A stretch of DNA of 64,000 nucleotides from NCBI RefSeq assembly GCF_000622405.1, contig NZ_JASF01000005.1, positions 248,001 through 312,000 on the forward strand, given 5' to 3'. The stretch comes from Sulfitobacter donghicola DSW-25 = KCTC 12864 = JCM 14565. GTDB taxonomy: Bacteria > Pseudomonadota > Alphaproteobacteria > Rhodobacterales > Rhodobacteraceae. Within the stretch, counting starts at the first letter, position 1. Every line of letters starts with the position of its first letter. The notes below the pieces were generated by a model. That model searched no databases, was not told the origin of the DNA, and saw nothing but the letters and a program-made list of their open reading frames with translations. The position numbers were made by a program, and so were the translations under genes. This document shows, one piece after another, positions 46,254-55,367 of the stretch.

Positions 46254-46281
46254 CACATCTATACGCATTTCAGGAGGTACC

Positions 46282-46794
46282 ATGCCAAACAAATTTATCC
46301 TCACCTCAATTTTCGCTTCACTTGTGCTAAGCGCTGCGATTTTCGGTTTTTTCTATGCTTGGGTTTGCTCAACCATGTGGGGGTTGGATGCCGCCGATCC
46401 GCGTGTCGCGATAAAGGCGATGCAGGCAATGAATGCCTCTGTGCGCAACGGTGTCTTTTTTCCCGCGTTTTTCCTGACGCCTGTCGCCTTGGCCCTAACT
46501 GCAATTCTGGCAATGCGCGGTGGTTTTGCGCGGGCCAGTGGTTTGTTCGGGCTTAGCGCTGTAATTTACCTGCTGTTTGGGCTTTTCCTGACCATGGCAA
46601 TCAATGTTCCCATGAACGAAGCACTGGCCACTGTCGAAGTCCTCCAAACCGTGGAAGATGCCCAACAGATTTGGAATGACTACTCCCCACGCTGGCAGTT
46701 CTGGAACATCACACGGACCATCGCCTCTGGCCTGTCCTTTGTGGTGGCCTTGGCTGGGGTTTTATCCCTGAACAGCCAACGCAAAGGCGCTTGA
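46282..46794 (+). CDS. DUF1772 (anthrone oxygenase-like) membrane protein
   Basis: 170 aa membrane protein with four hydrophobic segments (about residues 8-30, 55-78, 85-108 and 145-163). The family stretch LTMAINVPMNEAL fits the DUF1772 pattern N-VP-N. Family members are small membrane proteins; fungal relatives are anthrone oxygenases, but most bacterial ones have no assigned function. GGAGG lies seven bases before ATG 46282, a strong site; the frame is open back to 46189 but that part overlaps the promoter. Likely controlled by the divergent TetR protein. Confidence 0.85.
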   Translation: MPNKFILTSIFASLVLSAAIFGFFYAWVCSTMWGLDAADPRVAIKAMQAMNASVRNGVFFPAFFLTPVALALTAILAMRGGFARASGLFGLSAVIYLLFGLFLTMAINVPMNEALATVEVLQTVEDAQQIWNDYSPRWQFWNITRTIASGLSFVVALAGVLSLNSQRKGA

Positions 46795-46833
46795 TCCTCA
46801 GGTAAGGAACCCACTGGACAATCCAACAGCCCC

Positions 46834-47364
46834 ATGGCACCGCTTGTCCTTATGAAAAGTAAGATGAATAGCTTTGTCCCCGATGCGGAACGTTCAACTG
46901 ACCTGCGCCATGCGTTAGGTCAGTTTGGCACGGGAGTTGCGCTGATCACGACCCAGTCAGAAATCGGACCGCTGGGCATGACGGCCAATTCCTTTTCTTC
47001 GGTCTCGCTCGACCCGCCGCTGGTGTTGTGGTCAGCTGCATGCAGCTCGAAACGCCATGACGCGTTCACGCAAACGCAGGCCTTTTGCATTCACGTCCTT
47101 AGCGCTGATCAGATGGGCATCGCGAAACATTTCGCAAAGCGGGGGGATGATTTTTCACCCTATCCGTGGGAGGAAGGCCCAAATGGCGCGCCCACCCTGC
47201 CCGATTGTTTGGCCACTTTTCATTGCGAACGCTACGCTGTGCATCCAGCAGGTGATCATTCGATCATTTTGGGGCAGATCACGTCAGTTGCGACCCAAGC
47301 CCAAGATGTCGACGGCCTGTTGTTCAAGCGCGGCAAGTTCGGCCGATTTTCGGCCGAAGACTAA
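46834..47364 (+). CDS. Flavin reductase family protein
   Basis: 176 aa (or less) split-barrel FMN-binding reductase: HALGQFGTGVALITTQ, GMTANSFSSVSLDPPLVLWSA, GDHSIILGQI and a C-terminal LLFKRGKFGRF. It supplies reduced flavin to an oxygenase or acts as a general reductase; no oxygenase gene is adjacent unless the DUF1772 protein upstream is one. The start is uncertain: ATG 46834, 46852 or 46864, none with a strong ribosome-binding site; 46864 gives the most typical N-terminus. It follows the DUF1772 gene by 39 bases and may share its transcript. Confidence 0.9.
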   Translation: MAPLVLMKSKMNSFVPDAERSTDLRHALGQFGTGVALITTQSEIGPLGMTANSFSSVSLDPPLVLWSAACSSKRHDAFTQTQAFCIHVLSADQMGIAKHFAKRGDDFSPYPWEEGPNGAPTLPDCLATFHCERYAVHPAGDHSIILGQITSVATQAQDVDGLLFKRGKFGRFSAED

Positions 47365-47385
47365 CCCCGCGCATTTCTGACGTCG

Positions 47386-50300
47386 CTAATAGTCTTTTTC
47401 AAAGAACACACCGATCGACGAATTACCGTCCGAGCCAAGGGTCGCCTTGCCCTTTAGGTTTGGCGTTAGATCAATGTTCAACGACACTTCGCCAGTTCCA
47501 TCTGACGCGGCAGTTACGTCGGTATAAACATTCTCGGACAGGTATTTCCCCGCGCTGATCGCGGTTTCACCGCTGTCTGTTGTGCTGACGTTCAGGTCAT
47601 CCAACCCAAATTGGTCGCGCAGGTTTCCAACCACATCCGTACCGCCCTTCCCCGCAAGGATGGCAACCGCATTGGCCAGTTGCAGCGCCTGAAACGCTGA
47701 GATTTCGGACAGGTTCCGCCCGAACAAAAGCTGGGATAGCACTTCATCCTCGGGCCCTTCTGGTGTGCTTTCAAAGGACACAACAGGCGCATCCGCAGGC
47801 CCTTCGACGATAATGCTGGCTGTGCCTGCGTCGGTCGTCGTGGTTGTGACAAAGCGGATGTAGGGGATAAAGTCGCCCTGAAACTCGGCCGAGCCCTCTT
47901 CCAGCTCAAAGCGCTTACCCAAGATATCCAAACGCCCCCGCTCTAGTTCAAATTTACCCGCAGAGAGGATGTTATTGGTATCTCCAGAAAGCTTCAGGTT
48001 CCCGCCCAGCTCTGCGTCCAATCCCCGACCGCGCACAAAAATCCGCCCCGGTGCGTTGACCAAAACGTCCAGCCCGAACCCTGCAGCCTGTGAGGCGGAC
48101 TGTGTTCCATCGCCGCTCGCGCTTTCTTCCAATAGGCCCGCACGTCGGCGCGTCGCAAGGTTGGCCGAGCTGGCGCCCACATGGTCAATCAAAGGGATCT
48201 CGCCGATGCTGGTAAGACCCGTAGAGGGCACCGTGACATTGGTTTCGCCAACATTCAGCGTTCCGCTGATCCCTGCCCCGCCGCTGATCGGCCCTGACAA
48301 ACGCATCGCGCCACTGATCGACGTGCGATAGAGGCGTGGATCAACCAAAACAACACCGTCCAAAACGATATTTACATCTGCGGGCAATCCATCCCCCAGC
48401 CCAACACCCCCTGTAATGCTCAGGCCGCCACCTCCTGTGGCATTGGCGGATATGTTCAGGCCAGCACGGCCATTCGCCAGACGGATGTCGCCGTTCACAT
48501 CCTCAAAGGCGACCCGCAAGTTGGGCAAGGTAAGGGTTGCGCCCGAGGTTTGTATGGTGCCGCTGACAGCATCCAGTCCCGCAGGGCCGTTCACGTCCAG
48601 ATCAAACCGCGCCACCCCTTGTAGGCTGCGCGGCGAGATAAAGGGCCCTGCCAAGCCCAAAGGCGCAGTGCCGTTGACCTTTAAGGCGAGTGTCCCGTCA
48701 TCCGAAACCACACCCGCCACGACACCTTGCGTGCCAGAGGGGCCTGACATGTCGGTGTTGACCTGCCAGCCTTGTGCCGCTTTTGCAGCTGACCCTTGCA
48801 CGGCTAGCGGCCCGTTCAGATTGGGCACAATGGCTGCCGTGTTGGGCATGCCAAAGGTGAAATCGACCTTGGCGTTTGGCCCTGTGACGATCCCCGCCAC
48901 TGTGCCACTGCTGCTATACGGGCCAGTAGCCTTTGCTTGGACGCTATAGTCTTCGCCCGATTGGCGCAGCTGCCCCTGCGCGCGTAGCGGGCCGCTGATC
49001 TGTGGCGCTAGCGGGGAAATATCAGGCAGCGAGACATCAAACTGCATATCGACAACAGGTGTTACAGCGCCGTTTAACGAAACCGCGCTGCGGTATGGCC
49101 CCGACACATCCGTGCTGAGCATCCAGCCCTGCTCGGTCTGTTGAACCTGCCCATTGGCCGCAAACGGCCCGTTCACCCCTGCGACAAAGGCCGATACCTC
49201 TGGCGCGCTGGCGGAAAAATCAAATGCGGGGTTTGCCCCCGTGGCAAGACCGCTCAGCCGGATTTTGGATTGATATGGGCCATCCCCATCCACATCGACA
49301 AACCACCCGTCGTCATCTTCTGTAGCATGCGCGTTTATCGCCACGCGGCCGCTATACTGCGGCAAAACGGTTGCGATGTCGCGCAGCACTGCATCCGCTT
49401 CGATGCGGCTGGCATTGGCATAAAACTCGGCGCCGCCTGAAAACAGCATGGCGGCGTTGTTCAACTCTAGGCCGCGCAGAAAGGTGCCGTTCACATTCCT
49501 GATCGCTTTGAGCTGTAGAGCAGTGTGACCTTGCATCAACGCATCTGCCTGCGCGATACCTGTGCGGATATCATCCGCCGTGCCCGTGATATCGAGGTCA
49601 AACGCCCCGCTGAGCACGCCCACCTCCCCCTCTAGCGCCAAGGACGTCGCGCCATCCAGCTCTTGCCCAGCCAGTGCCGAAAAGCGGCTGATGTCAGAGG
49701 AGGTCAGCCTTGCATCCAGACGGGTCGGCAGACCCGACGCAATCGCATCCAGCGCAACATTCCCCGTTAGCCCATAATCAGCCCCCTGAAGATCAAGCTG
49801 TGAAAAGCGCAAGGGCTGGTCCCTTAGGTAACTGATCTGCGTGCTGCCGTTCAGCTCGGCGCCCAGTGCTTCGGCCAAGGCGGTGTTCAGCAAGGCAATC
49901 CCTTGGGAGGCGAATTGGATATTTCCGTCTAGTTGGCCAATCCCGCCCAGCGCGCCTGTCAACGTTCCTGTTGAGCGTAAAGTCGTCTGTGCAATTTCAC
50001 CCTCCGAGGTTTCCAACCCCGAGATATCAAACTGTGCCTCATAGGCGTCGCCCTTAAATGCATCATAATCAACGCGCAGCTCGACCCGTTCGACCGTTGC
50101 CGCCCCACCGCCACCGGGCAAGATGACAGGATCGCCCTTTGCATGGGCAATTGTGCCCGTCACATCAATGATAGACGGCCATTTATCCGCGTTTAGATGA
50201 ACACGGCCTTGCAGATCCATCTGCGCAGCTTTCAAGGCAAAGGCATTCACCGAGATTGCCCCGCCTGCTTGCATGAGAGCTTCGGCTTTCAGGCTAACAT

Positions 50301-51180
50301 CCTCGCCAAAGAAATCACGGTATTCTGGCAGCAAGATTGCGGTAATGTCGCCGCCGATATCCGCAAGGATGCGTCGGTCAGGGTCGCCCGCATCGCCCGT
50401 TGTGACCACACTCACCTCTCCGGCGAGGCGCTCTTGCCCGTCAGTTGCCAACTCCAACTCGGTCACCAGATCATTGATCGGCCCGTTTGCTTTGACGTTC
50501 AAATCCACCGATGGCTTGCCTGGAATATCCAGCAGGTTTGAGGACAGCCCGTTTTCTTGCTCACTCAGGGTGAGCAGAAGATCAAGGATATCGTCCTCAC
50601 GGGCCAGAGTTGCCACCAGATCAAAGCTGCCGCGTTTGCCGTCAATACGTGCGGATTGAAATGCGACATCCAAACCATCATCATTCAACGTGGCACGCGC
50701 GTTCATTTGCAGGTCAACCTGTTCGCCCATAAACGGCGCGCCGAGGCGCAGCTTGGCGATGTTTAACGCGTCAATGTCGATCGAGACAGGCAGATCGGGC
50801 AATTGCGGGATCGTGAAAGGCGTCGCTTGGGCATCTGGCAGCGTGGCTTCTTCGCTGGCGGGCAGACGGGGGATGTCGATATTCTGGGCGCTCAGCTCCT
50901 GCACCACAAGCCGCCCGCCCAAAAGGGCCGAACGGTTCCAGCTAAGGACCACATCATCCATGGTGAGCCAAACACCAAGGTCATCGGCAATTGTCATGCG
51001 ATCAAACGAGGCCTGAGAGCTGAGCGCCCCGCGAAATCCGACGATATCAACCTGCCGCCCAGCGCCGCTGAGCAGCTCCTGAATTTTCAGGGTGAGATAG
51101 CTTTTGTCTTCGTCTTGGGCAGAGGCGGCATGCCCCCACAACAACGATAAAACGATCAAACATAGGCGAAGAATGCGCAT
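47386..51180 (-). CDS. tamB: Translocation and assembly module protein TamB
   Basis: 1264 aa envelope-spanning protein. A signal anchor (LRLCLIVLSLLWGHAASA) leads into a very long beta-strand-rich region of AsmA/Vps13-like repeats, ending in the conserved DUF490 domain (about residues 930-1264; GRIFVRGRGLDAELGGNL, LNIDLTPNLKGKATLG, IGVFFEKDY at the end). TamB family proteins work with TamA in outer-membrane protein assembly and in phospholipid movement between membranes. The start overlaps the tamA stop in TAATG form, so the two are coupled. Confidence 0.95.
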   Translation of the reverse strand: MRILRLCLIVLSLLWGHAASAQDEDKSYLTLKIQELLSGAGRQVDIVGFRGALSSQASFDRMTIADDLGVWLTMDDVVLSWNRSALLGGRLVVQELSAQNIDIPRLPASEEATLPDAQATPFTIPQLPDLPVSIDIDALNIAKLRLGAPFMGEQVDLQMNARATLNDDGLDVAFQSARIDGKRGSFDLVATLAREDDILDLLLTLSEQENGLSSNLLDIPGKPSVDLNVKANGPINDLVTELELATDGQERLAGEVSVVTTGDAGDPDRRILADIGGDITAILLPEYRDFFGEDVSLKAEALMQAGGAISVNAFALKAAQMDLQGRVHLNADKWPSIIDVTGTIAHAKGDPVILPGGGGAATVERVELRVDYDAFKGDAYEAQFDISGLETSEGEIAQTTLRSTGTLTGALGGIGQLDGNIQFASQGIALLNTALAEALGAELNGSTQISYLRDQPLRFSQLDLQGADYGLTGNVALDAIASGLPTRLDARLTSSDISRFSALAGQELDGATSLALEGEVGVLSGAFDLDITGTADDIRTGIAQADALMQGHTALQLKAIRNVNGTFLRGLELNNAAMLFSGGAEFYANASRIEADAVLRDIATVLPQYSGRVAINAHATEDDDGWFVDVDGDGPYQSKIRLSGLATGANPAFDFSASAPEVSAFVAGVNGPFAANGQVQQTEQGWMLSTDVSGPYRSAVSLNGAVTPVVDMQFDVSLPDISPLAPQISGPLRAQGQLRQSGEDYSVQAKATGPYSSSGTVAGIVTGPNAKVDFTFGMPNTAAIVPNLNGPLAVQGSAAKAAQGWQVNTDMSGPSGTQGVVAGVVSDDGTLALKVNGTAPLGLAGPFISPRSLQGVARFDLDVNGPAGLDAVSGTIQTSGATLTLPNLRVAFEDVNGDIRLANGRAGLNISANATGGGGLSITGGVGLGDGLPADVNIVLDGVVLVDPRLYRTSISGAMRLSGPISGGAGISGTLNVGETNVTVPSTGLTSIGEIPLIDHVGASSANLATRRRAGLLEESASGDGTQSASQAAGFGLDVLVNAPGRIFVRGRGLDAELGGNLKLSGDTNNILSAGKFELERGRLDILGKRFELEEGSAEFQGDFIPYIRFVTTTTTDAGTASIIVEGPADAPVVSFESTPEGPEDEVLSQLLFGRNLSEISAFQALQLANAVAILAGKGGTDVVGNLRDQFGLDDLNVSTTDSGETAISAGKYLSENVYTDVTAASDGTGEVSLNIDLTPNLKGKATLGSDGNSSIGVFFEKDY

Positions 51181-52988
51181 TAGAATGACTGCCCTATGCC
51201 AATGTAAACTTGAAACTCATCCTCGACCTCTGGGCCAGATGTTGGCACAGCCACATCCAAGCGGATCGGCCCAATCGCGGTGTTATATCGCAAACCAAAC
51301 CCTGCGCCCGAATGCCATGTGCCAGAGCCATCGTAAAACTCTTCTTCGCCCACATATCCTGCGTCTGCAAACCCAACGACACCAATCGTTTCGGTCACAT
51401 CCACACGAACCTCGGCTGAAAGCCCAACAAAGCTGCGCCCGCCAGCGGTATCTGATCCAACCGCAACGCCAAGGGATTGGTACTCTTGCCCTCTGACGGT
51501 GCCACCGCCACCTGAATAGAACAAATAGTCTGCTGGCGCATCCTCAAGGGCTGGCCCATAAACCGACCCGAATTGCCCGCGCAAGGCCAAGGTCACAGGG
51601 CGCGCGGTGCCAAATGTTTTATAGCCGCGCGCATCAACAAATGTGCGAATACCATCGTCTGATCCGGACAATGCCAGAAACGGCGTTGCTTCGGCCTTGA
51701 TAAAATAGCCGTCCTTGGCGTTCAGCGGATTGTCGCGATAATCAAACTCGGCCGAGAGCGGCAAGGTGAGCAGCGTATAGGTGTCTTCGCCAAACACATC
51801 GCGGGTTTTCGCGGTGCGCAGCCCAAGCCCAAGGGTATAGGTCCGCTCTGGCGATGCGATCCTTTCGATCCCCGCCTCCAGATCCAACTGGCGTGAGAAA
51901 TAGGAAACCTCGTCCAATTGCTCAAACAAGGCCAAGGCATAGAAATCGGTATCCTCGTTAAAGGTTGCCGGACGTTCAAACCGCGCCTCAAGCAGATAGT
52001 CGGTGCCACCTGTTCCGCCCCCAATGCCGCTGACCTCGGCATCCAGACGCAGCCGTTCGGCGCCGCCCAAAAGGTTGCGGTGCAACCAATAAGCGCTGAG
52101 CGTCAGCCCCTCTAGCGTGGATAGTTCCGCCCCAAATCCGATGCGCCGCTTTGGGGCGTCGCCGATCTGTGCCTCAATCGGAAGGAGGTCGCCGTCGAGG
52201 ACGTGTTCGCCTTCATGCAGCGCCACAACGCTAAACGCCCCCGTTCTGCGCAACCGCTCGCGCGAGAGGCGGATTTCTTCGGGCGAGAAGACCTCGCCTT
52301 CGGGCAGGCCTGCGATTTCGATGATCCGCGCGCGGCGCACATCGCTTTCGCCCTCAACCAGCAAGGGACCAAAGCGCAACAAAGGACCAGGGTCGAGCGC
52401 AAGCTCGGCGTGAACACGTCGCGCTGGGTGATCGGCGCTCACCTGCTGGTTTGCAAGGGCGGCCTTGGCGTGGCCTTGCGCGCGCCACCCGTCCACACCC
52501 GCTGTGATGGATCGCTGCATCGCACCAAGGCTGGCGGTTTCATCGGTTGCAAATTCGCTGGGGGCTTGCCCCCCTTCGGGCAGCGGCGAAATCCGCGCGC
52601 GGCCAAAGGTAAACTTTGGCCCCGGTTCGATCCGTATGACAGCGCGTGAAATCGCGGAAGGGGGCTGAACGGGCGGGATCGAGGCCGCCTCGCGCCCATC
52701 CAAGGTGATGTTGATTGAACCACCGAAATAGCCGTTATCATAAAGAACCGCCAACAGGCGTTTGTAATCGGCCTGCGCGGCAGCCAGCACTTCGGAGGGA
52801 GAGGGCTGGTTTTCATCGCTGAGTGTTTGCTCTTGCAACAAAGAGCCGCCGCGCAATGCACTGGCCAGCCCCTCATCCGCGATGTCATTAAACGTTACAT
52901 CCGCAGCCTGCGCTGCCAACGTGGTGAGACACAGCATTGCTGCTCCCGTCACGACATGACGCACCCCTGCCAGAGCAGTTTGTTCCAC
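51180..52988 (-). CDS. tamA: Translocation and assembly module protein TamA (Omp85 family)
   Basis: 602 aa outer-membrane protein with a signal peptide (VVTGAAMLCLTTLAAQA, cleavage near residue 28), three POTRA domains (about 40-260) and a C-terminal Omp85 barrel (about 265-602; RIGFGAELSTLEGLTLSAYW, FYSGGGGTVRGQEYQSLG, GFADAGYVGEEEFY, GFGLRYNTAIGPIRLDVA). I chose GTG 52988 because GAGGGAAAGAGC lies before it and the signal peptide then starts normally. The ATG at 53066 adds 26 charged residues and has no site. Operon with tamB. Confidence 0.93.
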   Translation of the reverse strand: MEQTALAGVRHVVTGAAMLCLTTLAAQAADVTFNDIADEGLASALRGGSLLQEQTLSDENQPSPSEVLAAAQADYKRLLAVLYDNGYFGGSINITLDGREAASIPPVQPPSAISRAVIRIEPGPKFTFGRARISPLPEGGQAPSEFATDETASLGAMQRSITAGVDGWRAQGHAKAALANQQVSADHPARRVHAELALDPGPLLRFGPLLVEGESDVRRARIIEIAGLPEGEVFSPEEIRLSRERLRRTGAFSVVALHEGEHVLDGDLLPIEAQIGDAPKRRIGFGAELSTLEGLTLSAYWLHRNLLGGAERLRLDAEVSGIGGGTGGTDYLLEARFERPATFNEDTDFYALALFEQLDEVSYFSRQLDLEAGIERIASPERTYTLGLGLRTAKTRDVFGEDTYTLLTLPLSAEFDYRDNPLNAKDGYFIKAEATPFLALSGSDDGIRTFVDARGYKTFGTARPVTLALRGQFGSVYGPALEDAPADYLFYSGGGGTVRGQEYQSLGVAVGSDTAGGRSFVGLSAEVRVDVTETIGVVGFADAGYVGEEEFYDGSGTWHSGAGFGLRYNTAIGPIRLDVAVPTSGPEVEDEFQVYIGIGQSF

Positions 52989-53265
52989 GCTCTTTCCCTC
53001 GAACTTTTGCCGCTGCGTTCCGGTCTGCTTTTTGAAGACTCTTGAACCAACGGCTTTGACACACATATTTTCGTTTATGACTACCTGATGTGGACAGGAA
53101 GGCGCAAACGGCTTTGTCCTTCGATCACTTCTTTTTGTCGCTCAACCCGCCGCCCAGCGCCCAATAGGCGAGAACGCGCCGAATTTGTGCTGTTGACCCT
53201 GCCCGCCCGCTCTACAAAACTGAGCGGTGGGAATGCGCGCCGTGTTCCATCCAGAGGAGACAAAT

Positions 53266-53289
53266 ATGACTGTCCTAGTTGAAGTATGA
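53266..53289 (+). CDS. Seven-codon mini-ORF overlapping the FAD monooxygenase start
   Basis: ATG 53266 sits seven bases after a strong AGAGGAG site and reads MTVLVEV before a TGA at 53287. That TGA overlaps the ATG of the monooxygenase (ATGA). The first 16 bases repeat the true start of the next gene with two differences, so it looks like a duplicated start region. It may be a leader that couples translation by re-initiation. Whether the peptide matters is unknown. Confidence 0.45.
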   Translation: MTVLVEV

Positions 53290-54560
53290 CCGTCCTAATT
53301 GCTGGTGGTGGCATTTCCGGCCTGAGTTTGGCGCTGAGCTGCCATCAGGTTGGCATTCCCTTCAAGGTTTTTGAGGCCACAGCCCACATGCGCCCTCTTG
53401 GCGTTGGGATTAATCTGCAACCCTCGGCAGTGCGTGAATTGTTTGACCTAGGGCTCGAAGATCAACTGGACACCGTGGGCATCCGGCTAAAGGACTACGG
53501 GTTTTACACCAAAAAAGGCCTGCATGTCTGGACCGAGCCGCGCGGGCTGGATGCCGGATATGACTGGCCTGCCTTCTCGGTGCATCGGGGGCGTCTGCAT
53601 ATGATGCTGTATCATGAGCTCGTAAAAAGGGCTGGCCCTGAGGCTGTCGAAACGGGCTGGCGCGCCACCGGTTTTGACACGCAGGGTGATCGCGCCCAGC
53701 TGATGCTGGAAGATCGCCAAGGTAACAGCCGCGTTGAAAACGGCGCAGTGGTCATCGGCGCTGACGGGATACATTCAACCCTTCGCAGCCAGATGCAGCC
53801 GCATGAGAGCGACCCCCAATGGGGCGGCGCGATGCTGTGGCGTGGAACAACGCAGGCAAAGCCCTTTTTGTCTGGCGCTTCGATGGTTTTGGTGGGGCAT
53901 GACGGCTTGAGGTTTGTCGCCTACCCGATCTCACAGCCTGATCCGACCACGGGATTGGCGACCATCAATTGGATTTGTAACCTCCAATTCGATCCCGCCC
54001 AAAAATTTCGCAAGGAGGATTACAGCCGCGCGGCGAACCTGCAGGATTTCCTCCCTGCCTTCGAACCCATTTCATTTGACTGGCTCGACGCCCCCGCCCT
54101 CATCCGCGGCGCCAAAGAGGTGTTTGAATACCCAATGGTGGACCGCGACCCCTTAGATAGCTGGACAGTTGGCCGTGCGACCCTCATGGGCGATGCGGCC
54201 CATGCGGCCTATCCAGTCGGCTCAAACGGCGCAGGCGCGGGGATCACTGATGCGCGCAAACTGGTTGCCGCGTTTCTGGCCCATGGGCTCACGGAAAAAG
54301 CGCTGCATGTTTACCAAGACGAAATGCTGCCGATCACGTCAAAGATCATCCTGATGAACCGCACGGCTGGCCCAGACAAAATTCTGGACGTTGTCGAGAA
54401 ACGCTGCGGCGGACAGTTTGACGACATCCACGATGTCATCCCCCATGATGAGATGGCTGAACATGCCGCAACTTATAAACGCGCAGCAGGTTATGGCATT
54501 GAAGAAACCAACAACCGCCCCCCCATCATCGCCAAGGGCGCACGATTTGAGCCCGCCTGA
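53286..54560 (+). CDS. FAD-dependent aromatic monooxygenase-like oxidoreductase
   Basis: 424 aa class A flavoprotein monooxygenase. N-terminal dinucleotide fold VLIAGGGISGLSLALSCHQ, the middle DG motif VVIGADGIHSTLRSQ, and the second FAD motif LMGDAAHAAYPVGSNGAGAGI (quoted in parts) followed by DARKLVAAF. Relatives hydroxylate aromatic acids such as salicylate or 3-hydroxybenzoate; the substrate is not determined and no ring-cleavage gene lies nearby. ATG 53286 has no ribosome-binding site of its own beyond the mini-ORF before it. Downstream is a zinc cluster, probably separate. Confidence 0.9.
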   Translation: MTVLIAGGGISGLSLALSCHQVGIPFKVFEATAHMRPLGVGINLQPSAVRELFDLGLEDQLDTVGIRLKDYGFYTKKGLHVWTEPRGLDAGYDWPAFSVHRGRLHMMLYHELVKRAGPEAVETGWRATGFDTQGDRAQLMLEDRQGNSRVENGAVVIGADGIHSTLRSQMQPHESDPQWGGAMLWRGTTQAKPFLSGASMVLVGHDGLRFVAYPISQPDPTTGLATINWICNLQFDPAQKFRKEDYSRAANLQDFLPAFEPISFDWLDAPALIRGAKEVFEYPMVDRDPLDSWTVGRATLMGDAAHAAYPVGSNGAGAGITDARKLVAAFLAHGLTEKALHVYQDEMLPITSKIILMNRTAGPDKILDVVEKRCGGQFDDIHDVIPHDEMAEHAATYKRAAGYGIEETNNRPPIIAKGARFEPA

Positions 54561-54615
54561 GGTGGAGACCTAAAGAAAGTTCAACAATGCGGGCCCTTCC
54601 CCCCTCTCCTCGATA

Positions 54616-54628
54616 GACATAAGATAAC
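54616..54628. promoter_or_regulatory. Possible Zur box upstream of zrgA
   Basis: GACATAAGATAAC (reverse GTTATCTTATGTC) matches one half of the AT-rich dyad GTTAT-N3-ATAAC-like Zur site with two mismatches. It is 81 bases before the zinc-protein gene. The match is imperfect. Confidence 0.3.
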
Positions 54629-54708
54629 GCGGCCACTTACATAAATGGATCGGTAACCGCATCCAGCCGCGTTCACCAACCAAGGCCTAACCTTAAAGGA
54701 CCAAACCA

Positions 54709-55353
54709 ATGAAATTCGCCCCGTTTTTTGTGTTTGCAGCTTTTGTCGCGACGCCCGTATTGGGACAAGAGACACGGCAGCTTGACGCGCATGAACATGG
54801 TGTTGGCAAGCTGAACATCGCATTTGACGGTGACCAAATTGCACTGGAGCTCCATGCTCCGGGGGCCGATATCGTCGGGTTTGAATATCAGGCCACATCA
54901 GACGAGGATCACGCAGCCATAGAACGCGCGCTGGCGACACTTGCCAAACCGCTAGACCTCTTTGCCTTCCCAGCCAAGGCTGGCTGTAACGCCGTTAAAA
55001 TCGCTGCAGAGTTGGAAAGCGAAGAAGACAGTCATGCGGATCATAGCGGCCACAATGACAGCGATCATTCAGGTCACAACCACTCTTATGACCACGGAAA
55101 GAAGCACAAAAAGAAACAGGATGATCACGCAGATCATGCGGATCATACCGAACAGGCAGACCATACCGAGTTTCACGCGCAATACCTGCTGGGCTGCTCC
55201 ACGCCACAGGCCGCAACCAAAATTGCATTCCCCTATTTCGAAGCATTCCCAAATGCGCTGGAAGTCGAGGTGCAGGTCATCACGGATAAAGGCGCAACCG
55301 CCTTTGAGGTTGGGCGCGATGAGCCTTTGCTAGACCTTAGCGCCCTGTTTTAA
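54709..55353 (+). CDS. zrgA: ZrgA-family (DUF2796) histidine-rich zinc-binding protein
   Basis: 214 aa periplasmic protein. A signal peptide (FFVFAAFVATPVLGQ, cleavage near residue 20) precedes a DUF2796 domain (LDAHEHGVGKLNIAFDGDQ, LELHAPGADIVGFE). A low-complexity loop at residues 109-156 contains 13 histidines among D, S and K and would bind zinc. The remaining domain ends with YFEAFPNALEVEVQ. In Vibrio the zrgABCDE cluster is zinc-repressed and supports growth under zinc limitation; the following ABC genes and DUF3299 gene match that arrangement. Starts an operon of four. Confidence 0.87.
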   Translation: MKFAPFFVFAAFVATPVLGQETRQLDAHEHGVGKLNIAFDGDQIALELHAPGADIVGFEYQATSDEDHAAIERALATLAKPLDLFAFPAKAGCNAVKIAAELESEEDSHADHSGHNDSDHSGHNHSYDHGKKHKKKQDDHADHADHTEQADHTEFHAQYLLGCSTPQAATKIAFPYFEAFPNALEVEVQVITDKGATAFEVGRDEPLLDLSALF

Positions 55354-55367
55354 GGTCTTTGCTGCTC

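Noticed and set aside
32424..47364. Shared sequence GMTANSFSSVSLDPPLVL-like in two flavin reductases as a recent duplication
   Set aside because: The shared block is the family signature; the rest of the two proteins differs strongly in length and sequence.
53266..53289. Frameshift or pseudogene at the monooxygenase start
   Set aside because: The downstream frame is complete with all FAD motifs, so the early TGA ends a mini-ORF and does not break the gene.
55120..55180. Short repeats in the His-rich part of zrgA that look like a repeat array
   Set aside because: They encode DH-rich protein repeats in frame and lack the regular spacers of a CRISPR array.
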